DNA from: Alteromonas macleodii
GTDB lineage: Bacteria > Pseudomonadota > Gammaproteobacteria > Enterobacterales > Alteromonadaceae
Length of the DNA: 64,000 nt
NCBI RefSeq assembly: GCF_903772925.1
Contig: NZ_LR812090.1
Coordinates: 3,370,599-3,434,598, forward strand
Direction of reading: 5' to 3'
The notes under the pieces: generated by a model
Told to the model about the DNA's origin: nothing
Seen by the model: the letters and a program-made list of their open reading frames with translations, nothing else
Databases searched by the model: none
Translations under genes and position numbers: made by a program
Shown: positions 42,086 to 48,930 of the stretch, piece by piece
Layout of the letters: every line of letters begins with the position of its first letter
Numbering within the stretch: the first letter of the stretch is position 1

Positions 42086-43003
42086 ATGGATGCCATAATA
42101 ACGCTTAGTCAGCTCTACCCTGCTTTATTTTATTCTCTTGTTTTTTTTGTAAGCTTAATGGTGGGCAGTTTCCTAAACGTGGTGATTTATCGCCTGCCTA
42201 TTATGATGGAGCGCAGCTGGCAGCAAGAGTATGAAAGCTATTTTAGTGATGGCGCAAGTGGCGGTGAAAGTAACGGCGCCAACATATCTGCCGATGAAAA
42301 GTCCCCCGTATCCACAGATACGTTTAACCTAGTAAAACCAGACAGCACCTGCCCAAGCTGCGGCCACAAGATTCGCGCGTGGGAAAATATCCCGGTTATC
42401 AGCTATCTGTTTCTCAAAGGCAAATGTGCCAAATGCAAAGTAGGCATTTCAATACGCTATCCGCTTGTTGAGCTTTTCACAGCTATAGCCTGTACCTTCG
42501 CAGCGTATCAGTTTGGCGTGACTTCCCAGGCAGTGTGGGTGGTAATCTTCACCTATGTGCTTGTTGCGCTGCTGTTTATTGACTTAGATAAAATGTTGCT
42601 ACCCGACCAGTTAACACTGCCTTTGCTTTGGCTAGGCTTACTGTTAAGTACACAAAACATATTTGTTGGCACTACCGATGCCATTATCGGTGCTGCAGCC
42701 GGCTATTTAAGCTTATGGTCTGTTTACTGGCTATTTAAATTAGTTACAGGTAAGGAAGGCATGGGCTATGGCGATTTTAAACTGCTCGCTGCACTTGGGG
42801 CATTTACTGGCTGGCAAGGCTTGCCTGTTATTATCTTGCTGTCTTCATTTGTGGGTGCCATTGCAGGCATACTCATTATGGTCATTCAGAATAAAGGCAA
42901 ATCGTTAGCAATTCCTTTTGGCCCCTATTTGGCCGTGGCAGGCTGGCTAACCCTACTTTACAAAGAAGAAATCATTACTGCCTATCTTAATGCAGTGCTA
43001 TAA
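42086..43003 (+). CDS. pilD: Prepilin peptidase / N-methyltransferase PilD
   Basis: 305 residues, polytopic. The N-terminal segment contains GSFLNVVIYRLP, the zinc motif CPSCGH and CAKCK (near residues 92 and 117), and eight membrane segments with the catalytic aspartates in FIDLDKMLLPDQLTLP and GYGDFKLLAALGA. It cleaves the PilA leader at G/F and methylates the new N-terminus. An insert of about 25 residues (SDGASGGESNGANISADEK) separates the first segment from the zinc site. The gene follows pilC by 153 bases and precedes coaE, the usual order. Confidence 0.95.
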   Translation: MDAIITLSQLYPALFYSLVFFVSLMVGSFLNVVIYRLPIMMERSWQQEYESYFSDGASGGESNGANISADEKSPVSTDTFNLVKPDSTCPSCGHKIRAWENIPVISYLFLKGKCAKCKVGISIRYPLVELFTAIACTFAAYQFGVTSQAVWVVIFTYVLVALLFIDLDKMLLPDQLTLPLLWLGLLLSTQNIFVGTTDAIIGAAAGYLSLWSVYWLFKLVTGKEGMGYGDFKLLAALGAFTGWQGLPVIILLSSFVGAIAGILIMVIQNKGKSLAIPFGPYLAVAGWLTLLYKEEIITAYLNAVL

Positions 43004-43050
43004 ACCCAAATGCTACTTAGTCTTAAGTAACGCTTTAACTTCAAGGCTTA

Positions 43051-43668
43051 ATGATTATGGATAAACAAAACGCGTTCGTAGTGGGCCTGACCGGCGGTAT
43101 AGGCAGTGGTAAATCGGCTGCTACTGCTATTTTTGAAAAACTCGGCATTGATATTGTTGATGCTGACGAAGTTGCGCGTGTCGTAGTTGAAGTAGGTTCA
43201 GAAGGCTTACTGCATATTGCCGAACATTTTGGTGAAAGGATTTTGCTAGAAGATGGAAGCCTTAATCGCGCCGCCCTTCGCGAAAGAGTATTCGCCGATG
43301 CAAAAGAAAAACATTGGTTAAACGGCTTGCTCCACCCCCTTATCCGCTCTCGAATGCAACAGCTAATCAGCGAGTCGACATCGCCCTATTGTATTTTATC
43401 CGTGCCCTTACTTGTTGAAAACAAACTGACCGAAATGTGTAACCATGTAGTGGTGGTAGATTGTCCAGAGACATTGCAGCTTGAACGGGCATTAAAACGG
43501 GACGGTAGCACAGAGCAAACTATAAAAAGTATTATGGCTTCGCAGGCTACACGTAAAGAACGTATTGATGCGGCAAATGACGTAATAGATAACAGCACGA
43601 CCTTGGAAGCGCTCGCCAGTCAAATATCAACTTTACACCAAAAACTACTCAGCCTTGCTTCAATGTAA
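43051..43668 (+). CDS. coaE: Dephospho-CoA kinase
   Basis: 205 residues. The P-loop VGLTGGIGSGKSAAT (near residue 12), the DADEVAR substrate motif and LLHPLIRSRM are the classic CoaE blocks. It phosphorylates dephospho-CoA in the last step of CoA synthesis. ATG 43051 with AAGG upstream; ATG 43057 is an alternative. A hairpin lies just downstream of the stop. Confidence 0.95.
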   Translation: MIMDKQNAFVVGLTGGIGSGKSAATAIFEKLGIDIVDADEVARVVVEVGSEGLLHIAEHFGERILLEDGSLNRAALRERVFADAKEKHWLNGLLHPLIRSRMQQLISESTSPYCILSVPLLVENKLTEMCNHVVVVDCPETLQLERALKRDGSTEQTIKSIMASQATRKERIDAANDVIDNSTTLEALASQISTLHQKLLSLASM

Positions 43669-44012
43669 ACGTAAGTGGTTTGCACAATAGCAAACCGCTT
43701 CTAGCTCTACTTTTCATATCTACCGTTGCCGTCTGGCTTTTCTTCTTCTCACTTCTACCTAACTCTTGTGATTAGCTCTTCTGTTTCGTTCTTCTGTTTT
43801 CATATGAGGCCTTACCATTCTTCTCTTATAACGGGCCGCCCCGGTCAACAGAGTTACTTTTTGAAACTTTTTTGAACAATCAAAGTCAAAGTAAGCATTT
43901 GTCGAACAAGTAGACTTGGCTTCAAAGCCTTGATGCTTTAGGCTTGCTGTTATTCGCAGCACTACAAGGTCGTAGTGCTGTTTCTCTAAGTCTATGTGTT
44001 TTAAGGGGTTCC
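43669..44012. other. coaE-zapD intergenic region with two hairpins
   Basis: 344 bases. An 11-bp hairpin with one G-T pair, AAGTGGTTTGC/GCAAACCGCTT (43673-43700), directly follows coaE. A pyrimidine-rich stretch (about 43701-43800) comes next, and a second perfect 9-bp hairpin CAGCACTAC/GTAGTGCTG (43957-43980) followed by TTTCT lies 33 bases before the zapD ATG. No ORF is credible. Confidence 0.5.
43957..43980 (+). terminator. Hairpin in the zapD leader
   Basis: Perfect 9-bp stem around AAGGTC with a short U-rich tail. Its position just upstream of zapD would make it either a leader attenuator or a terminator for transcripts arriving from coaE. Confidence 0.35.
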
Positions 44013-44765
44013 ATGGGTAGCGCTGTATTCGAGTTTCCACTAAAGGAAAAAGTACGTAACTATTTACGTGTTGAGCAGCTGCTTGGTCAACTTAAAATAA
44101 CCGCCAAATCAGAACACACGCACCTTCAGCTTGTGTTTTTTGAACAACTTTTCGAACTGCTCGACCTAATAGAAAGGCTCGATCTTCGTTCAGATTTAAC
44201 CAAAGATCTTGAAGCTCACGAAAAGAATTTAGTCTATTGGTCAAAACACCCCAAGATAGACAGTACGGCGTTAGAGCAAGCGTTGAAAACAGTACTTACT
44301 TTAAAGCAAAAGCTAAAGACAGATCGCCGTTTTGGTAGCGCGCTAAAAGACGATAAACTGCTTAGCGCCATTAGACAGCGCTTTGCCATACCCGGCGGCG
44401 CATGTAGCTTTGACCTTCCTAATTTGCACTTTTGGTTACAGCAGCCGCTTGAACAGCGTCAAAACGAAATTGCACAATGGTTAGAGACTTTAGGGCTTCT
44501 TGACGATGCAATTGCGGTTAGCCTATCGTTTATCCGTGAGCGAGGTCAGTTTGTAAATGTGGTGGCCGAGAACGGCTTTTACCAAGGCGCTGCGGAAGAT
44601 AAAAACGAACTGATACGCGTAAAGTGCAGTGTAGATGATGGCTACTACCCAACCTTAAGTGGCAACAAATACCGTTACGCCCTACGTTTTATGTTGTTTT
44701 CGCCGCAAGAAGGCCAAGCTGGCGCAGTGGAAAACAGTATTCAGTTTCGTTTAGCGGCCTGCTAA
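44013..44765 (+). CDS. zapD: Cell division protein ZapD
   Basis: 250 residues from ATG 44013 (MGSAVFEFPLKEKVRNYLRVE), preceded by AAGGGG. An upstream extension of the frame has no support. Blocks IPGGACSFDLPNLHFWLQQP, IRERGQFVNVVAENGFYQGA and SGNKYRYALRFMLF match E. coli ZapD (YacF). ZapD bundles FtsZ protofilaments at midcell. Order coaE-zapD-yacG is the standard gammaproteobacterial one. Confidence 0.93.
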   Translation: MGSAVFEFPLKEKVRNYLRVEQLLGQLKITAKSEHTHLQLVFFEQLFELLDLIERLDLRSDLTKDLEAHEKNLVYWSKHPKIDSTALEQALKTVLTLKQKLKTDRRFGSALKDDKLLSAIRQRFAIPGGACSFDLPNLHFWLQQPLEQRQNEIAQWLETLGLLDDAIAVSLSFIRERGQFVNVVAENGFYQGAAEDKNELIRVKCSVDDGYYPTLSGNKYRYALRFMLFSPQEGQAGAVENSIQFRLAAC

Positions 44766-44808
44766 ACTCCGCCTTTATTCAATATTTTTCGTCTTGGGTA
44801 CTTTCTTT

Positions 44809-44850
44809 GTTCATAGTTCATAGTTCATAGTTCATAGTTCATAGTTCATA
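44809..44850 (+). repeat. Heptanucleotide tandem repeat, six copies of GTTCATA
   Basis: Six perfect copies of GTTCATA (42 bases) lie between zapD and yacG. The next bases break the pattern. Perfect short tandem repeats of this length are prone to slipped-strand copy-number change. Confidence 0.95.
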
Positions 44851-44887
44851 GATTGTGCCGCCAAGACGTATTTCACTGGAGTCTATT

Positions 44888-45115
44888 ATGGAAGTGAAAT
44901 GTCCTATTTGTGCCAAACAGGTTGTTTGGGCGCCAACCAGCGAATATCGTCCCTTTTGTAGTAAAAAGTGCCAGCTTATTGATTTAGGTGAGTGGGCTGC
45001 AGAAGACAGAAAGATTGCGGGTAAGCCTGCAGAAGACGCCACGCCTAAAGATATTGATGTGGAAGAAATCGAGGCGATGTTGGCGCAGCAGTCTGATGAC
45101 TTTTTTAAACACTAA
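44888..45115 (+). CDS. yacG: DNA gyrase inhibitor YacG
   Basis: 75 residues from ATG 44888, with GGAG 6 bases upstream; the GTG at 44855 has no ribosome site and adds unmatched residues. The zinc ribbon [14 protein letters not shown]...[20 protein letters not shown] has four Cys in two pairs. YacG binds the GyrB C-terminal domain and inhibits gyrase. It is monocistronic or a short unit downstream of the heptamer repeat. Confidence 0.92.
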   Translation: MEVKCPICAKQVVWAPTSEYRPFCSKKCQLIDLGEWAAEDRKIAGKPAEDATPKDIDVEEIEAMLAQQSDDFFKH

Positions 45116-45155
45116 TTTTGTAGCCGCATTTTCACACTAGTAAAAAGGAATAATA

Positions 45156-46028
45156 ATGTTTAACTCTATCGCGCTTGTTGGTGGTACTCATGGCAATGAA
45201 ACCAGTGGTATTCAGCTTATTAAAAACTGGCAACAGTTTGGGCTACCTTCGCGATTTAATGAGCTAAACGTTTCATTGAACATAGCTAACGAAGCTGCTC
45301 TAGACGCTAACGTGCGGTTTGTAGAAGAAGATTTAAATCGGCAGTTTACCTTTGAGCGCTTATCAAATGACAACACCGCTAAAGAAGCCGTGCTTGCTAA
45401 ATCATTGAATGAAAAATTCGGTCCGAAAGGTAACTCAAATACCGACTTTGTTATTGATATTCACAACACCACCAGCGAGATGGGCGCCACGCTAATTATT
45501 CTAGAAGCGGATGAATTTCACGTTCAGTTAGCACGATTTGTTAAACAACAAATGCCCGAAGCGAATATTTTGGTGGAAGACGAAAAGCCTTATCTTGAAC
45601 ACGGTTATTTGTGTACTACCGGTAAGAAAGGGGTAATGATTGAAGTGGGCGGTCAGCCTCAAGGCGTATTAAGAGAAGATGTTTACCTTTTAACACAAAC
45701 TATGGCCGAGGCTATTTTAGATTTTTGTGTAGCCTATAATAACCAAAAGATAGAAACAGACGCACTGCCTGCGTGTGAAGCCTTTCGCCTTGGTGAAAAC
45801 GTCGGCTTTCCATTAGATGGAAATGGCGCGCGTACCGCGATGATCCACCACTCATTGCAAGACAATGATTTTAAGCCTCTATTACCCGGTTCTCCCATGT
45901 TTAGAACTTTTGACGGAAAAGATATTCTCTGGGACGGTGAGAAAGAAACCTACCCTCATTTCATTAATGAAGCGGCGTACTTCAAGCTGGACGTTGCGTT
46001 CGCTACGGCCCAGCGCATTACTCTGTAA
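45156..46028 (+). CDS. Aspartoacylase (N-acetylaspartate/N-acyl-aromatic deacylase type)
   Basis: 290 residues, AstE/AspA superfamily zinc carboxypeptidase fold. Metal-binding motif ALVGGTHGNETSG (H12, E15), DLNRQFTF, DIHNTTSEM (third ligand) and EVGGQPQGV match aspartoacylase rather than succinylglutamate desuccinylase. It hydrolyses N-acetyl-aspartate or related N-acyl amino acids to acetate and amino acid. It starts at ATG 45156, 40 bases after yacG. A role in amino-acid catabolism is inferred from the family. Confidence 0.86.
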   Translation: MFNSIALVGGTHGNETSGIQLIKNWQQFGLPSRFNELNVSLNIANEAALDANVRFVEEDLNRQFTFERLSNDNTAKEAVLAKSLNEKFGPKGNSNTDFVIDIHNTTSEMGATLIILEADEFHVQLARFVKQQMPEANILVEDEKPYLEHGYLCTTGKKGVMIEVGGQPQGVLREDVYLLTQTMAEAILDFCVAYNNQKIETDALPACEAFRLGENVGFPLDGNGARTAMIHHSLQDNDFKPLLPGSPMFRTFDGKDILWDGEKETYPHFINEAAYFKLDVAFATAQRITL

Positions 46029-46129
46029 GGATAAGGCGTTGGTTTCGTTAGCCCCTCGGAAACTTGCCACAGTGTTTGAATGCGCCTTTACAGGAAACCG
46101 AGCTTAGACTCATTAGGTACTTGGTTTTG

Positions 46130-46163
46130 AAATTGCCAGTCAGTGTAGCTGACTGGCAATTTT
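46130..46163. terminator. Strong bidirectional terminator between aspartoacylase and the chemosensory operon
   Basis: AAATTGCCAGTCAG (46130-46143) pairs perfectly over 14 bases with CTGACTGGCAATTT (46149-46162), loop TGTAG. A-runs and T-runs flank it, so it can end both the plus-strand aspartoacylase transcript and the minus-strand chemosensory operon. Confidence 0.88.
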
Positions 46164-46259
46164 ACAGTAGTGATATCACTTACCTACGTACCCGTATTAA
46201 CTCTCATGGCTTCTAATCATTGATACTTTCAGCCCTGTCCTAATTTCTTAAAAATCTTA

Positions 46260-47549
46260 TTAAAACAGTTCTATCTTAGGCTCTCGGGCCTCTTCAAACT
46301 CATTTTTCTCTTCAGATGAAGACTCATTAATATCGAAATGGATTTTACGCTGATCTTCCATCACATACTTTTCAAACATTTCTTTAGTGCTTAAATTAAA
46401 CGACTCATCAAAATGCTCGCGGTTGTTAATGTAAGAAGAAAACTGTCCAAACAGACTAACAATGGCGTCTTGCTCTAGTTTCACGTGTTCGGTGCGCTGG
46501 CGAATAATATCTTGGAATTGAATTTTTGCGATTGCCCCACTGACTTTAAATGCAACCTCTGTTGCACTTTGCGAGAAGCAGGCCAGCATCTTGGGGTTAA
46601 GCTCTTCTAGTACACGATAGTGTGCCGTTATATTTTCCAGCGATTCAGAAAACCCTGTTAGTAATTCGCACGTATCATTTGCTCGTGTTGAGTTCAGCAT
46701 TTTTTCGCCCTGCAGATGCGCTGCATCAAGGGCAGATTTAATACCCGTTTCAATTTTTTCTGCTGCTTCTGAAGACTGAGACGATAAAATGCGCACTTGT
46801 TCAGCTACCACGGCAAACCCGCGTCCGTATTCGCCAGCTCGCGCCGCTTCAATTGCAGCATTAAGGGCTAATAAATTGGTTTGCGAAGCAATATTTTTAA
46901 CTAATTCGGTGAGTTCCTTTAGGTTTTCAACCTCACGCATTACCCCTTGAATGGCTTCAGTATCTGCAATCTGTTGCGCGCGCTGTGTATTGATCATTTC
47001 TTTTATATTAGATAGGCGCTGCGCCGCCAGCACAAACTCGTCTGCACTTTTCTCCTTACAATTAAGAGCATTCTTCTGACCCAATTCAACGTTGTCGATA
47101 CTATCTTGAATACTGCTTTCAATCTCATACAGCGCTTTCATTAGCTCCATTGAGGCGTCTTCAGTTATTGCACTTATGCCATCCATTTGCCCTTTTAATA
47201 TGGCTACGTAATCATTAACCTGAGCATGGGTTTCGCTTAACTGCGATGAAGTTTCTTGCAAATAGCTTTCTTGACGACTTAACTTGGCAGCAAACATGCG
47301 ATTCTGTCGGTTTGCATACCAAGGCACAAAGGTCAACATTGCTAAAATAGTTACACAGACTCCCCCATGCAGGCCCATTATCTCTATAGGTATACTCAGC
47401 GACCCCACTACGCCTACTACTGTTACGGCTAAAAGCCCGCCCCAAAGTAAAAGCGAATCCTGCATGTTACCTGTCTTTTCCTTAAGCACTTTTATTTTCT
47501 CAGCGAGCACTGTTTCGTAATACTGCTTTGCTTTTTCAAGTACTTTCAT
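46260..47549 (-). CDS. Methyl-accepting chemotaxis protein lacking a periplasmic sensor
   Basis: 429 residues. A cytoplasmic N-terminus ([21 protein letters not shown]) precedes two adjacent hydrophobic segments ([19 protein letters not shown] and [16 protein letters not shown]) with almost no loop between them, so no ligand-binding domain. The signalling helix bundle follows with its tip in [38 protein letters not shown]. The C-terminal half after the bundle ([20 protein letters not shown]) resembles a C-terminal helical extension. It is the last gene of the operon; in V. cholerae cluster I an MCP likewise lies at this end. It may sense membrane state or partner proteins (inference). Confidence 0.87.
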   Translation of the reverse strand: MKVLEKAKQYYETVLAEKIKVLKEKTGNMQDSLLLWGGLLAVTVVGVVGSLSIPIEIMGLHGGVCVTILAMLTFVPWYANRQNRMFAAKLSRQESYLQETSSQLSETHAQVNDYVAILKGQMDGISAITEDASMELMKALYEIESSIQDSIDNVELGQKNALNCKEKSADEFVLAAQRLSNIKEMINTQRAQQIADTEAIQGVMREVENLKELTELVKNIASQTNLLALNAAIEAARAGEYGRGFAVVAEQVRILSSQSSEAAEKIETGIKSALDAAHLQGEKMLNSTRANDTCELLTGFSESLENITAHYRVLEELNPKMLACFSQSATEVAFKVSGAIAKIQFQDIIRQRTEHVKLEQDAIVSLFGQFSSYINNREHFDESFNLSTKEMFEKYVMEDQRKIHFDINESSSEEKNEFEEAREPKIELF

Positions 47550-47558
47550 GTTTTTACC

Positions 47559-47927
47559 TTATGCAGCTGGTACCAACTGCTTTACTACACCTAACAATTG
47601 CTCTGGCTCGACGGGTTTGACAAGCCAGCCTGTAGCACCAGCAGCTTTCGCTTCTTCTCGACGACTTTGCTGCGACTCCGTGGTTAACATCAACATGGGG
47701 GTAAACCTAAATTTAGATTGCTGCTTTAGTGTTTTTATTAGTTCTATACCGTTCATACCCGGCATGTTTAAATCCGTTATTATTAATTTGGGCGATATGG
47801 ACTCAAGTGCCGCCATCGCTGCCTCTGCACTTTCTGATTTTGTTACTGTATAGCCTGCCCGTTTAAGCAGCATTTCCATACTCATTAGCATTGTTGCTGA
47901 ATCATCTACTAAGTGTATTGCGCTCAT
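47559..47927 (-). CDS. CheY-like response regulator 2
   Basis: 122 residues, receiver domain only. Acidic pocket LVDDS (Asp8/9), phosphoacceptor Asp52 in ITDLNMPG, Lys in LVKPVE. It lies 9 bases from the MCP gene and 17 bases after the ParA-type gene. It is the second stand-alone receiver in the operon. Which downstream process it drives is unknown; a flagellar switch target is not implied by the neighbours. Confidence 0.9.
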   Translation of the reverse strand: MSAIHLVDDSATMLMSMEMLLKRAGYTVTKSESAEAAMAALESISPKLIITDLNMPGMNGIELIKTLKQQSKFRFTPMLMLTTESQQSRREEAKAAGATGWLVKPVEPEQLLGVVKQLVPAA

Positions 47928-47944
47928 TGCATTACCTCTTGTTT

Positions 47945-48679
47945 CTAGCCGATTAATTGTTTACATAATTCAGTATAGTCGTGTGCGCCACGACTGTGAG
48001 GTGCATAAGCAAAAACGGGTTTGTTTTGAGCAAATGCCTCGGCTAATTTGATACTCTTTCTTATGGGAACCAGTACTTTGTTGCGCCCGTAGCGTTCATA
48101 CCAGCCACTAAGTTCTTGCCTGTGAAGCTTTAAATTTTGTTCAACCATTACGGGTAAAATGGTTAGCCTAGTCGCTCTGAACTTTCGCTCCGCCATAGCG
48201 TTTCTGCAGGCCGTTAATAATTTTTGCACGCCGTCACTGGCAAGCGGTAAAGGGGTAGCGGGAATAATAATGTCGGTAGCGGCTGATAGCGCGGCCATCA
48301 GTTGCGGACTCAGGGTCGGCGGTGTATCGATTAACACAATGTCGAAATGTGTTGTAACAGGAACTGAGTCGCACCAATTGCGTAGAGTGTCTAAAGTAAT
48401 GTTATCGTTCGTATTGGCCTTGTTCGTATCTACATTGGTTGCGTAAATGTTTTCTGAGCATTTCACTACTGACGTGAAAAAGTGGTTAATTGGCAATTCG
48501 GTAATCTCGTTTTGTGGTGCACATCCAAGCGCTTTTAAGCCGTGCATCACGTGCCCCTGATTATCAAGGTCTATGACCATTACTCGTTTACCCGCTTGGG
48601 CGAAACCATAAGCAAGGTTTACTACTGTTGTAGTTTTTGCTGTACCGCCTTTGCGATTAGCCACCGTGATCACTTTCAT
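47945..48679 (-). CDS. ParA/MinD-type ATPase of the chemosensory operon
   Basis: 244 residues from ATG 48679, whose ATGA overlaps the stop of the 84-residue gene. Deviant Walker A ANRKGGTAKTTTVV (11-17), Walker A' region VMVIDLDNQGHVMHG, and LIDTPPTLSP. ParA-like proteins of this kind position cytoplasmic chemosensory arrays (PpfA in Rhodobacter, ParC in Vibrio). The presence inside this operon suggests it places or partitions the array here. It is not a plasmid ParA: no ParB or parS is adjacent. Confidence 0.88.
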   Translation of the reverse strand: MKVITVANRKGGTAKTTTVVNLAYGFAQAGKRVMVIDLDNQGHVMHGLKALGCAPQNEITELPINHFFTSVVKCSENIYATNVDTNKANTNDNITLDTLRNWCDSVPVTTHFDIVLIDTPPTLSPQLMAALSAATDIIIPATPLPLASDGVQKLLTACRNAMAERKFRATRLTILPVMVEQNLKLHRQELSGWYERYGRNKVLVPIRKSIKLAEAFAQNKPVFAYAPHSRGAHDYTELCKQLIG

Positions 48680-48930
48680 TCGCACCACACATTACTTTTG
48701 TTATTCATCATTTTTGTGAGCCAAATCAGCTTTTCAGATTCTGGCCACACGCTGACTTTTGGCTTCTTTGCGAGCAGTACCTGATATACCGCAGTGTGTG
48801 CACTGACTAAGGCCTTTAAGTTAACTTGCCGAGAGGCTTCTTCGTTTAGCCAGGCAAACAGGCTTTCTGCCTCTTCAATTTCGCAATGTCCGGTCATCAC
48901 CGCCACTTTCTTTTTGAACGCTATAGGCAT
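48676..48930 (-). CDS. Small conserved protein between cheA and the ParA gene, possibly STAS-like
   Basis: 84 residues. A compact alpha/beta protein (VAVMTGHCEIEEAESLFAWLNEEASRQVNLKALVSAHTAVYQVLLAKKPKVSVWP) with an alternation that could fit a short STAS-like fold, though no diagnostic motif is visible. It overlaps the cheA stop by 10 bases and the ParA start by 4, so translation is coupled on both sides. A small gene occupies the same place in V. cholerae cluster I. Function unknown. Confidence 0.8.
   Translation of the reverse strand: MPIAFKKKVAVMTGHCEIEEAESLFAWLNEEASRQVNLKALVSAHTAVYQVLLAKKPKVSVWPESEKLIWLTKMMNNKSNVWCE

Noticed and set aside
47945..48679. Plasmid partition gene suggesting an integrated element
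   Set aside because: It is embedded in the chemosensory operon with overlapping neighbours and lacks ParB and parS; no other mobile-element gene is present.
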